Positions 34,672 to 43,166 of a DNA stretch of 64,000 nucleotides are shown here, one piece after another. Position 1 is the stretch's first letter; each line of letters opens with the position of its first letter. Location of the stretch: assembly GCF_014207355.1 (NCBI RefSeq), contig NZ_JACHEF010000001.1, positions 1,044,002 to 1,108,001 on the forward strand, in the 5' to 3' direction. This DNA comes from Mesorhizobium sangaii (lineage in GTDB: Bacteria; Pseudomonadota; Alphaproteobacteria; Rhizobiales; Rhizobiaceae). A program made the translations under genes and the position numbers. The notes beneath the pieces are model-generated. The model saw only the letters and a list, made by a program, of their open reading frames with translations. It ran no database searches and had not been told where the DNA came from.

Positions 34672-37653
34672 GTGACGTCCAGCCAATCCCATCGCCTCAC
34701 GTCCGGCGGCCTTATCGACCGTTCGGCGCCGCTGAATTTTCGTTTTGACGGCAAGACTTTTTCCGGCTTCCAGGGCGACACGCTCGCCTCGGCGCTGATC
34801 GCCAATGGCGTCAAGCTGGTTGGCCGCTCGTTCAAATACCATCGCCCGCGCGGCATCCTCACCGCTGGCTCGGAAGAGCCCAACGCGCTGGTCGAATTGC
34901 GCACCGGCGCCCGGCGCGAGCCGAACACCAAGGCAACCACGGCCGAGCTCTATGAGGGGCTCGAGGCCACCAGCCAGAACCGCTGGCCATCGCTGCGCCA
35001 CGATGTGATGTCGGTCAACCAGCTGTTCGCGCCGATCTTCGTCGCCGGCTTCTACTACAAGACCTTCATGTGGCCGGCGAAATTCTGGGAAGCGATCTAC
35101 GAACCGGCGATCCGCCGCGCCGCCGGACTCGGCCGCGCGGCAGGCGTTGCCGATCCCGACCATTACGACAAAGCGTGGGCGCATTGCGATGTGCTGATCG
35201 CCGGTTCAGGCCCGGCCGGACTGGCCGCGGCCTTGGCAGCCGGACGCAGTGGTGCCCGCGTCATCCTGTGCGAGGAGGATTTTTCGCTGGGCGGCCGCCT
35301 GCTCTCGGATGGCGGCACGATCGATGGCCTGCCGGCAGCGGAATGGCTTTTACGGACGCTGGCCGAACTCGAGGCAATGCCAGACGTCCGCATCATGGCC
35401 CGCACGACGCTGTTCGGCGTCTATGACGGCGGCACCTATGGCGCCATCGAGCGCGTCAACGACCACCTGCCCTCGCCGCCGGAGCACCAGGTGCGCCAGC
35501 GGCTATGGCGGATCGTGGCCAGGCGCTGCGTGGTCGCCGCCGGCGCCATCGAACGGCCGATCGTCTTTGTCGGCAACGACACGCCCGGCGTGATGATGGC
35601 CTCCGCCATGCGGACCTATGTGGCGCGCTATGCGGCAACGCCGGCGAAACGCATGGCGCTGTTCACCAACAATGAGGATGGCTGGCGCACGGTCGAGACA
35701 GCACTCAGTGCCGGATTGCAGATCGCGGCGGTCATCGACGCGCGGCCTGACGTATCACCCGCCCACCGTTCGCTGGCGTCCAAGGGTGGCTTCCCCGTGC
35801 TGCACGGTTCCGTCAGCAGCGTCGACGGCGGCAAGGACGGTGTCAGGAAAATCGCGGTGTCACTCACCGGCGGGGCGCGCGCCGAGGTCGAAGCCGACGG
35901 GCTTGCCGTTTCCGGCGGTTGGAACCCGGCTGTCGGGCTGACCTCCTATCATCGCGGCCGGCCGAAATGGCTGGATAACATCGCCGCCTTCGTGCCGGAC
36001 GGCGCGCCTCCCGGAATGGTTGCCGTGGGCGCCGCCAACGGCGCCTTCGGGCTCGGCGCCTGTCTGGCCGATGGCTTTGCCGCGGGTGGCGCAGCTGCGC
36101 ATGACACCGGGAACAGCGGCAAGGCCGGCGCGGCTCCTGTCGCCGAGGACGAGGCGTTCTCGCTCACGCCGCTCTGGCATGTCGCCGGCAAGGGCAAGGC
36201 CTTTGTCGATTACCAGCACGACGTCACCGCCTCCGACATCGAACTGGCGCAACGCGAGGGCTTTGAATCGGTCGAGCATCTGAAGCGCTACACGACGCTC
36301 GGCATGGCCACCGACCAGGGCAAGACCTCCAACGTCGCCGGTCTCGCCATCATGGCGGCGGTCACCGGCCGGTCCATTCCCGAGACCGGCACGACAATCT
36401 ACCGTCCTCCTTACGTGCCCGTCGCCATCGGTGCCTTTGCCGGCCATCACCGCGACGAGACGTTCCATGCCACGCGGCTGACGCCGTCGCATCACTGGGC
36501 CGCCGAACAGGGCGCTGTTTTCGTCGACACCGGGCTGTGGAAGCGCGCGCAATGGTATCCGCGCGCCGGCGAGAAGGACTGGCTGGAATCGGTGACCCGC
36601 GAGGTCAAGGCGGTGCGCGGCGGCGTCGGCTTCTGCGATGTCTCGACGCTCGGGAAGATCGACGTGCACGGTCCGGATGCCGGCGCCTTCCTCGACCGCG
36701 TCTACATCAACACCTTCTCCAATCTTGCCGTCGGCAAGGCACGCTATGGGCTGATGCTGCGCGAGGACGGCATCGTCTATGACGACGGCACCACGTCGCG
36801 GTTGGCTGAGGATCATTATTTCCTGACCACCACCACGGCCAAGGCCGGGCTGGTGATGCAGCATCTCGAGTTCTGCCGCCAGGTGCTGTTCCCCGAACTC
36901 GACGTGCAACTGACTTCGGTTTCCGACCAATGGGCGCAGTTCTCGATCGCCGGGCCGAAGACCCGTGACCTGCTCAAGGAGATTGTCGATCCTGCGGAGG
37001 ACCTTTCCAATGACGGGTTCCCGTTCATGGGCGCGCGCGAAGTGCGCTTGCGCGGCGGCATCAAGGCGCGGCTGTTCCGCATTTCGTTCTCCGGCGAGAT
37101 GGCGTTCGAGATTTCCGTCCCGGCGCGTTTTGGCGAGGCCATGGCACGCAATCTGATGCTGGCCGGCGCGCCATTGGGCGTCACGCCTTACGGCACAGAG
37201 GCGCTCGGCGTGATGCGTGTTGAAAAGGGTCACATCGCCGGACCGGAACTGAGCGGCACGACGACGGCGGCGGATCTTGGTCTCGGCAAGATAATGTCGA
37301 CCAAAAAGGATTTCATTGGCCGCGTCATGGCCGGGCGCGAGGCGCTAGTTGCTCCGAACCGTCAGGTCGTGGTCGGCATCAAGCCGGTCGACAAGGCGCG
37401 CAGGCTGCGCTCTGGTGCGCATATCATTCCGAAGGGGCAGACACCCGGACCGGGCAACGACCAGGGCTATGTCACCTCGGTCTGCTTCTCGCCGACGCTT
37501 AGCCAGTGGATCGGGCTCGGCCTGGTCGAGCGCGGCCGCGAACGCATCGGCGAGATCGTCCATGCGCATGATCCGTTGCGCGGCGAGGACTACGACGTCG
37601 AACTGTGCAATCCCGTCTTCTACGATCCGGATGGAGGGCGCCAGCGTGGCTGA
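34672..37653 (+). CDS. mgdC: N-methylglutamate dehydrogenase subunit C (sarcosine oxidase alpha-like)
   Basis: A 993-residue protein with the alpha-subunit layout: an N-terminal 2Fe-2S-like fold without its cysteines (PLNFRFDGKTFSGFQGDTLA), a pyridine-nucleotide-disulphide-type domain with VLIAGSGPAGLAAALAAG near residue 177, then a C-terminal GcvT-type folate-binding domain with GEMAFEISVPARFG. It is the large catalytic subunit of N-methylglutamate dehydrogenase. The start is GTG 34672. Length is close to that of heterotetrameric sarcosine oxidase alpha subunits. Confidence 0.9.
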   Translation: MTSSQSHRLTSGGLIDRSAPLNFRFDGKTFSGFQGDTLASALIANGVKLVGRSFKYHRPRGILTAGSEEPNALVELRTGARREPNTKATTAELYEGLEATSQNRWPSLRHDVMSVNQLFAPIFVAGFYYKTFMWPAKFWEAIYEPAIRRAAGLGRAAGVADPDHYDKAWAHCDVLIAGSGPAGLAAALAAGRSGARVILCEEDFSLGGRLLSDGGTIDGLPAAEWLLRTLAELEAMPDVRIMARTTLFGVYDGGTYGAIERVNDHLPSPPEHQVRQRLWRIVARRCVVAAGAIERPIVFVGNDTPGVMMASAMRTYVARYAATPAKRMALFTNNEDGWRTVETALSAGLQIAAVIDARPDVSPAHRSLASKGGFPVLHGSVSSVDGGKDGVRKIAVSLTGGARAEVEADGLAVSGGWNPAVGLTSYHRGRPKWLDNIAAFVPDGAPPGMVAVGAANGAFGLGACLADGFAAGGAAAHDTGNSGKAGAAPVAEDEAFSLTPLWHVAGKGKAFVDYQHDVTASDIELAQREGFESVEHLKRYTTLGMATDQGKTSNVAGLAIMAAVTGRSIPETGTTIYRPPYVPVAIGAFAGHHRDETFHATRLTPSHHWAAEQGAVFVDTGLWKRAQWYPRAGEKDWLESVTREVKAVRGGVGFCDVSTLGKIDVHGPDAGAFLDRVYINTFSNLAVGKARYGLMLREDGIVYDDGTTSRLAEDHYFLTTTTAKAGLVMQHLEFCRQVLFPELDVQLTSVSDQWAQFSIAGPKTRDLLKEIVDPAEDLSNDGFPFMGAREVRLRGGIKARLFRISFSGEMAFEISVPARFGEAMARNLMLAGAPLGVTPYGTEALGVMRVEKGHIAGPELSGTTTAADLGLGKIMSTKKDFIGRVMAGREALVAPNRQVVVGIKPVDKARRLRSGAHIIPKGQTPGPGNDQGYVTSVCFSPTLSQWIGLGLVERGRERIGEIVHAHDPLRGEDYDVELCNPVFYDPDGGRQRG

Positions 37654-38272
37654 ATTTTCCTGGGCTTCCCGCAGTCCGCTGGAGCATGCGCTTGTCACCG
37701 GCGCGCATGGCGCACGCGGCGTCGAGGCCGGCGTCTCGCTGACGGAAGTCCGCAATTTCGACCTGATCCAGGTGATGGCGCGGCGTGGCAAAGCGGCCGA
37801 ACTTGTCAACGCAGCTAAAGGCCGTTTCGGCGTGGCAGCTCCCAATGCGCCCAAGGCGATGCAGAGCCAGGACGCCACGCTGATCTGGTCCGGGCCGGAT
37901 CAGTTCTTCGTCCTGTCTAAGGGCGGCAAGCACACGATGGACACGCTGGCGCTAACATTGTCCAGCCCTGCCTCACTGTCCGACCAGTCGCATGCGCGCG
38001 CCCTGGTCAGCATTTCCGGGGCAAAGGCCCGCACCATGCTGGCCAAGCTATCGTCGATCGATCTGCACCCATCGGCATTCCCGATTGGCGCTGCCGCCGC
38101 AACTTCGATCGATCACACCAGCGTCACGCTCTGGCGCGGTAATGATCGCTCGGATGGGCAGGCCGTGTTCAACCTGCTGGTGTTTGCGACCTTCGCCGAA
38201 AGCCTTTGGCACACGATGCTCGATGCGGCGGCTGAGTATGGTGCAGACATCGGGCAGTCCGAGGAATTCTAG
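37646..38272 (+). CDS. mgdD: N-methylglutamate dehydrogenase subunit D (SoxG-like)
   Basis: A 208-residue gamma-type subunit of the sarcosine oxidase class (GcvT-like small domain). Segments: VSLTEVRNFDLIQVMARRG and TLIWSGPDQFFVLS. GTG 37646 follows GGAGGG with eight bases spacing and overlaps the mgdC stop by eight bases. ATG 37631 is an alternative with a five-residue longer N-terminus. It is the last of the mgdABCD set. A second RIME-like repeat begins 20 bases after its stop. Confidence 0.88.
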   Translation: MAEFSWASRSPLEHALVTGAHGARGVEAGVSLTEVRNFDLIQVMARRGKAAELVNAAKGRFGVAAPNAPKAMQSQDATLIWSGPDQFFVLSKGGKHTMDTLALTLSSPASLSDQSHARALVSISGAKARTMLAKLSSIDLHPSAFPIGAAAATSIDHTSVTLWRGNDRSDGQAVFNLLVFATFAESLWHTMLDAAAEYGADIGQSEEF

Positions 38273-38292
38273 CTCGCCAATTGTAGATCTCG

Positions 38293-38465
38293 GCGCTGCC
38301 CCTCATTGCCCTGCCGGGCATTTCTCCCCGTAAACGGGGAGAAAGAAGCTGGCCGCGGCCTCGGCGCTCGTTCAGCAACGCTGGCGATTGGCGAAACCGG
38401 CGACGACATCGTCCTTCTCCCCGTTTACGGGGAGAAGATGGCGGCAGCCAGATGAGGGGCAGCGC
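38293..38465. repeat. RIME-like repeat, copy 2, between mgdD and tdm
   Basis: A 173-bp element in the same orientation as the copy at 34449, beginning GCGCTGCCCCTCA and ending GATGAGGGGCAGCGC. It contains two stems built from TCTCCCCGT and ACGGGGAGA. The two copies bracket mgdC and mgdD. Confidence 0.75.
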
Positions 38466-38564
38466 CGACGCTCTGAGAGTACGGCTGAGCGGAGATTTCA
38501 GTCTGTCAATGATTGCTTGCCGTCAGTTCGTCTTGCCAAATCCGGCCTTGCCGCCTATTCTTCC

Positions 38565-38588
38565 TGCTAAAGTAATTTTACACACAGG
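38565..38588. promoter_or_regulatory. Methylamine-cluster operator-like motif, copy 4 (tdm), degenerate
   Basis: Best match is the 15-base stretch AATTTTACACACAGG at 38574-38588, with 13 of 15 identical to 20018-20032. It lies 30 bases before the tdm start. The GAAA half of the inverted repeat is poor, so this copy is less certain. Confidence 0.4.
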
Positions 38589-38618
38589 CAAACTTGTTTC
38601 TCTAACCGCAAGGCTGAG

Positions 38619-40988
38619 ATGAGCCAGTCGCCCTACCCTGCCGTCGCTGCCGGACCACCACGGCCGAGCCTCATCCTGAGGCCCGGCCAGATCGCGCTGC
38701 CGCCGGGCATGGAGCGCCATACCATCCAGGGCAACGGCGCGGTCCTCATCGAAGTCGAGGCTGGCGATACGCTGACCGTACGCAATGTCGAGGGCGGCCA
38801 GGCCTGCGAGTTGCTGGCATGGGACAAGGCCGGCGTGACCGACCCCGGCATTTTTGGCGAAACATCGAACAGCAACGCCGCCGGCATCAAGGCGCTTTTG
38901 GCCGAGGGTGACGACAGTCTTGGCGCGTTGCGTCGCGGGCTTGCGCGCCGGCAGGTGCAGCTTGATCAGGCGAAGGCGGTACGCGTCTTCGGAGGCACCA
39001 CGCCGGCCGGTACGGAACAGGCTTTCAATGTCGTGCGCGACGGCGCGATGGTCATCGCCGCGCCCGGCGGGCCGATGCTGGTCGATGGCCACGACACGGC
39101 GACGCCGCTCACCGTCATTGTCCGGCGCGCCACGGTCCGTCCTGCGGCAAAGTCGCAATTGGCCGACCCGCTCGCCGATCCGGTGCTCGACCTGCGCGTC
39201 CATTCCGCGACGGCGGAATCCTATTTCGTCAAGGCCGGCGACTATCTGCAGATCATCGATGTCGATGGCCGCCAATGCACCGACTTCCAGTGCTTTTCGG
39301 CACGCAAGCTTGACAAGGGTCGCGACCACCCGCTCGACGTGACGACGACCCGCACGCTGATGGGCGCGAGCTATCCGATGCCCGGCCTGCATTCGAAATA
39401 TTACGACCAGGACATGGAGCCGCTCGTCGAGGTGGTACAGGACACATGCGGGCGGCACGATGCCTTCGCGCTCGCTTGCGCGGCCAAATATTACGACGAC
39501 ATCGGCTATCCCGGCCACACCAATTGCTCGGAGAATTTCAATCACGCGCTGTCGGACAAGGGCGTCACGCCACGTGCCGGCTGGATGGCGATCAACTTCT
39601 TCTTCAATACGGCGATCGACGCGCATGGCGTCATGGTGTCGGACGAGCCGTGGTCCCGGCCGGGCGACTACGTGCTGCTCAAGGCGCTGACCGACATCGT
39701 CTGCGTTTCTTCAGCCTGCCCTGACGACACGACGCCGGCCAATGGCTGGAACCTGACCGACATCCATGTGCGGACCTATTCCGGCCAGCACAAATTCTCG
39801 CGAGCGATCGCCAGACGCATGACGCCTGATTCGGAACCGAAAATGACCCGCGAGACATCCTTTCATTCGAGCTTCGCCAAGCACACCCGCAACTTCGTCG
39901 AGTACAGGGGCTACTGGCTGGCCAATTCCTTCGCCAAGCAGGGCCCCATCGACGAATACTGGGCCTGCCGGCAGGACGCGGTGATCATGGATCTGTCGCC
40001 GCTGCGCAAGTTCGAGGTCACTGGGCCGGACTCGGAAGCGCTGTTGCAATACACGCTGACCCGCGACGTCAAGAAGCTTGGCGTCGGCCAGGTCGTCTAT
40101 TCCGCCATGTGCTACGAACACGGCGGCATGATCGACGACGGCACGCTGCTGCGGCTCGGCAAGGACAATTTCCGCTGGGTCGGCGGCGACGATCTGTCCG
40201 GCGAATGGTTGCGCGAAACAGCGAAAAAGCTCGGCCTCAACGTGCTGGTGCGGTCATCGACCGACCAGATGCACAATATCGCCGTGCAAGGGCCGAAGAG
40301 CCGCGACATCCTGCGGGAGGTGATCTGGACCTCGCCATTGCAGCCGTCGATCGAGGAACTCGAATGGTTCCGTTTCGCCGTTGCTCGCATCGGTGGCGGC
40401 AACGGCATCCCGGTCGTCGTCTCGCGCACTGGCTACACGGGCGAACTCGGCTACGAGATCTGGTGCCATCCGCGCGACGCCGAAAAAGTGTTCGACGCCA
40501 TCTGGGAGGCCGGCCAGCCGCACGGGCTGAAGCCGATGGGGCTGCAGGCGCTGGACATGGTGCGCATCGAGGCCGGACTGATCTTCGCCGACTACGAATT
40601 CTCGGACCAGACCGACCCGTTCGAGGCCGGCATCGGCTTCACCGTGCCGCTGAAAAGCAAGACCGACGATTTCATCGGCCGCGAGGCGCTGATCCGGCGC
40701 AAGGAAAACCCGCAGACAAAACTGGTCGGTCTCGACATCGACGCCAATGTCGATGTCGGCCATGGCGATTGCGTGCATGTCGGCCGCGCCCAGATCGGCG
40801 TGGTCACGTCGGGCATGCGCTCGCCGGTGCTGAACAAGACCATCGCGCTGGCGCGGCTCGACGTCACCCACGCCGCGATTGGTACCGAGGTCGAGATCGG
40901 CAAGCTCGACGGCCATGCCAAGCGGCTGCCGGCCCGCGTCGTCGCCTTTGCCCATTACGATCCGCAGAAGACCAGACCGCGGTCGTGA
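38619..40988 (+). CDS. tdm: Trimethylamine N-oxide demethylase (TMAO demethylase)
   Basis: A 789-residue two-module enzyme that splits TMAO into dimethylamine and formaldehyde. The N-terminal half (about residues 15-400) is a DUF1989-type domain that binds zinc; cysteine-rich parts such as QCTDFQCFSARK and NCSENFNHAL fit. The C-terminal half (about 420-789) is a GcvT-type folate-binding domain (SRTGYTGELGYEIW) that likely passes formaldehyde to tetrahydrofolate. Length and module order match the Ruegeria/Methylocella Tdm. It lies on its own transcription unit after mgdD, with a strong terminator downstream. Confidence 0.88.
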   Translation: MSQSPYPAVAAGPPRPSLILRPGQIALPPGMERHTIQGNGAVLIEVEAGDTLTVRNVEGGQACELLAWDKAGVTDPGIFGETSNSNAAGIKALLAEGDDSLGALRRGLARRQVQLDQAKAVRVFGGTTPAGTEQAFNVVRDGAMVIAAPGGPMLVDGHDTATPLTVIVRRATVRPAAKSQLADPLADPVLDLRVHSATAESYFVKAGDYLQIIDVDGRQCTDFQCFSARKLDKGRDHPLDVTTTRTLMGASYPMPGLHSKYYDQDMEPLVEVVQDTCGRHDAFALACAAKYYDDIGYPGHTNCSENFNHALSDKGVTPRAGWMAINFFFNTAIDAHGVMVSDEPWSRPGDYVLLKALTDIVCVSSACPDDTTPANGWNLTDIHVRTYSGQHKFSRAIARRMTPDSEPKMTRETSFHSSFAKHTRNFVEYRGYWLANSFAKQGPIDEYWACRQDAVIMDLSPLRKFEVTGPDSEALLQYTLTRDVKKLGVGQVVYSAMCYEHGGMIDDGTLLRLGKDNFRWVGGDDLSGEWLRETAKKLGLNVLVRSSTDQMHNIAVQGPKSRDILREVIWTSPLQPSIEELEWFRFAVARIGGGNGIPVVVSRTGYTGELGYEIWCHPRDAEKVFDAIWEAGQPHGLKPMGLQALDMVRIEAGLIFADYEFSDQTDPFEAGIGFTVPLKSKTDDFIGREALIRRKENPQTKLVGLDIDANVDVGHGDCVHVGRAQIGVVTSGMRSPVLNKTIALARLDVTHAAIGTEVEIGKLDGHAKRLPARVVAFAHYDPQKTRPRS

Positions 40989-41117
40989 CCGCGCTTCACT
41001 CACAAGACATTGAGGGCTGCGCCGGCTGTCTGAGCGATCGCCCGTGGCTAGGCATTTCGATCGACAAATGCCGGCAGTTATGCTATTGATATGGGCATGG
41101 TGCTGATTTGCGCCGCG

Positions 41118-41138
41118 ACCCGCCTCTGGCGGGTTTTT
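41118..41138 (+). terminator. Rho-independent terminator after tdm
   Basis: ACCCGCC and GGCGGGT form a stem around a 3-base loop and run directly into TTTT. This is the clearest classical terminator in the window. Confidence 0.8.
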
Positions 41139-41268
41139 CATTTCAGGCCTCTGGTTCTTTCGAACAATTCCCCACGCAGCAGTGCGAAGCAGACACGTTT
41201 CGCAAGCGTGATGTGCATGGTTTCACAAAACGCTTGACGTGAAAGCGCGCCGGATCAATCTTCACTGC

Positions 41269-41287
41269 TAAGAAAAAAATGCGACTG
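41269..41287. promoter_or_regulatory. Methylamine-cluster operator-like motif, copy 5 (second APC permease)
   Basis: TAAGAAAAAAATGCGACTG matches copy 2 in 14 of 19 positions, including G plus seven A and T. It lies just downstream of the suggested -10 element, about 100 bases before the permease start. Weaker than copies 1 to 3. Confidence 0.35.
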
Positions 41288-41389
41288 AGTGGAAACACCC
41301 GCAGCCGCCCAACGCATACGTCGATGATGAAGCCTCGCGAAGTCGCGGCCGTCACGAACGGGGAACATCAAAATGGGGAACCCAAACAC

Positions 41390-43099
41390 ATGAGCACGAT
41401 AAGCACTACGCTGGAGCCGCTTGCCGAGAGCAAGCTGCACCGGAATATCGACTGGCGCGGCGCCTTCTGGGTGGCCAGCGGCGTCCCTGCCCTCGTCCTG
41501 TTTTCGATCGGCGGCATTGCCGGCACGACCGGCACGCTGGCCTTCGCGATCTGGATCGCCTCCATGATCATGGGCTTCCTGCAATCCTTCACCTATGCCG
41601 AGATCGCCGGCCTTTTCCCGAACAAGTCGGGCGGCGCCTCGATCTACGGCGCCACCGCCTGGCTGCGCTATTCCAAGTTCATCGCGCCGCTGTCGGTGTG
41701 GTGCAATTGGTTCGCCTGGTCGCCGGTGCTGTCGCTCGGCTGCTCGATCGCCGCCGCCTATATCCTCAACGCGCTGGCGCCGGTGCCGCTGTTCACCGAA
41801 ACCTCGCCCGATGTCGTCGCCTATATCGCGGCCCATGCCGGCACGAGTGCCGCCGATGCGATCACGGCGGTGACCGCTGCCGCGACGCCGGCGATCCGCA
41901 ACTGGACGCTGTACAGCCACACTCTGGGTCCGGTCTCCTTCACTTTCAATGCCACCTTCTTCATCGGCGCGGTGCTGATGCTGATCATCTTCTCCATCCA
42001 GCATCGCGGCATTCTGGGCACCGCCAATGTGCAGAAATATATCGGCCTGCTGGTCATCATCCCGATGCTGATCGTCGGCGTCGTGCCGATTTTCACCGGC
42101 CAGATCAACTGGGCGAATTTTTCGCCGCTGGTGCCGCTGGCCGCCGCCTACGCGCCGGAGCCCGGCGCCTGGAACATCGCCGGCTGGACGCTGGTGCTTG
42201 GCGGCATGTTCATCGCCGCCTGGTCGACCTACGGTTTCGAGACCGCCGTCTGCTACACGTCCGAATTCAAGAACCCCGGCACCGACACGTTCAAGGCCAT
42301 CTTCTATTCCGGCCTGCTCTGCATGCTGCTGTTCATCCTGGTGCCGTTCACCTTCCAGGGCGTGCTCGGCTTGAACGGCATGCTGGCCACCCCGATCGTC
42401 GACGGCTCCGGTGTCGCCGACGCGCTGGCCGGCATGGTCGGTGGCGGAGCGCTGATCCACAGCCTGCTGGTGATGCTGATGATCCTGGCTCTGGTGCTGT
42501 GCATCATGACGGCGATGGCGGGTTCTTCGCGCACGCTCTACCAGGGCTCGGTCGACGGCTGGCTGCCGCGCTACCTCAGCCACGTCAACGAACATGGCGC
42601 ACCGACGCGGGCGATGTGGACCGACCTTTGCTTCAACCTGATCGTGCTGGCCATCGCTTCGGCCGACGCGACGAGCTTCTTCTTCATCCTCGCCGTGTCG
42701 AACTGCGGCTACATCATCTTCAACTTCCTCAACCTCAACGCCGGCTGGATACACCGCATCGACAACGGCCATATCGCGCGACCGTGGAAGGCGCCGAGCT
42801 GGCTGCTCGGCGTCGGCGCCACCTTCGCCTATGTCAACGCCATCTTCATGGGCGCCGGCGCCAAGGTCTGGAACCCGATGGCGCTATGGGCCGGACTGAT
42901 CACCGCGGCCTTGATCATCCCGGTGTTCTGCTTCCGCCACTACATCCAGGACGGCGGCAAGTTCCCCGACCATATGCTGGCCGACCTCGGCATGAGTTCG
43001 TCCGATCTGGCGGTCAAGAAGGCGGGAATGCTGCCCTACCTGACGCTGGTCGCCGGCGTGGCGGTGATGCTGCTCGCCAACTGGTATTTCGTCATCTGA
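41390..43099 (+). CDS. APC-superfamily permease, second candidate methylated-amine transporter
   Basis: A 569-residue permease with about 12 to 14 membrane helices. Segments: RGAFWVASGVPALVLFSIGG (first helix), FPNKSGGASIYGATAWLRYS and GGMFIAAWSTYGFETAVCY. ATG 41390 follows GGGGAACCC; a longer frame from 41279 lacks a ribosome site. It differs from the permease at 25912 (longer, only loosely alike). It comes after tdm and is the last gene of the methylamine region, ending in a bidirectional terminator. Substrate is inferred from context only. Confidence 0.82.
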   Translation: MSTISTTLEPLAESKLHRNIDWRGAFWVASGVPALVLFSIGGIAGTTGTLAFAIWIASMIMGFLQSFTYAEIAGLFPNKSGGASIYGATAWLRYSKFIAPLSVWCNWFAWSPVLSLGCSIAAAYILNALAPVPLFTETSPDVVAYIAAHAGTSAADAITAVTAAATPAIRNWTLYSHTLGPVSFTFNATFFIGAVLMLIIFSIQHRGILGTANVQKYIGLLVIIPMLIVGVVPIFTGQINWANFSPLVPLAAAYAPEPGAWNIAGWTLVLGGMFIAAWSTYGFETAVCYTSEFKNPGTDTFKAIFYSGLLCMLLFILVPFTFQGVLGLNGMLATPIVDGSGVADALAGMVGGGALIHSLLVMLMILALVLCIMTAMAGSSRTLYQGSVDGWLPRYLSHVNEHGAPTRAMWTDLCFNLIVLAIASADATSFFFILAVSNCGYIIFNFLNLNAGWIHRIDNGHIARPWKAPSWLLGVGATFAYVNAIFMGAGAKVWNPMALWAGLITAALIIPVFCFRHYIQDGGKFPDHMLADLGMSSSDLAVKKAGMLPYLTLVAGVAVMLLANWYFVI

Positions 43100-43110
43100 C
43101 CTCGTAAATG

Positions 43111-43150
43111 AAAAGGAACGGGCGCGCTTCGGCGCGCCCGATCCCTTTTC
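43111..43150. terminator. Bidirectional terminator between the APC permease and RND pump genes
   Basis: GGGCGCGC and GCGCGCCC pair around TTCG, flanked by AAAAGGaAC on one side and GAtCCCTTTT on the other. Convergent genes lie on both sides, and it can terminate either. Confidence 0.8.
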
Positions 43151-43166
43151 GGCTGGCGCAATCGAT

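Larger units (their letters stand above)
38273..38618. promoter_or_regulatory. Repeat-bearing control region of tdm
   Basis: This 346-base gap holds the second RIME-like element (38293-38465) and, near 38565-38588, a degenerate copy of the cluster motif aligned 18 of 24 with the tmm copy (AATTTTACACACAGG against AATTTCACTCACAGG). GCAAGG near 38609 lies close to the tdm start. No gene is supported. Confidence 0.5.
40989..41389. promoter_or_regulatory. Terminator and promoter region between tdm and the second APC permease
   Basis: A 401-base gap. It contains a 7-bp inverted repeat GGCATTT/AAATGCC (41051-41072), the tdm terminator, a sigma70-like pair TTGACG (41234-41239) with AATCTT (41257-41262) 17 bases on, and a weaker copy of the cluster motif at 41269-41287. 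A frame reading from 41279 into the permease exists, but the protein most likely starts at 41390. Confidence 0.5.

Noticed and set aside
34427..34675. A short plus-strand frame between mgdB and mgdC
   Set aside because: It lies almost wholly in a RIME-like repeat and has no family similarity.
32885..38272. Heterotetrameric sarcosine oxidase (soxBDAG)
   Set aside because: The subunits look alike, but gmaS and mgsABC directly precede them and no glycine-betaine or sarcosine genes are near, so N-methylglutamate dehydrogenase fits better.
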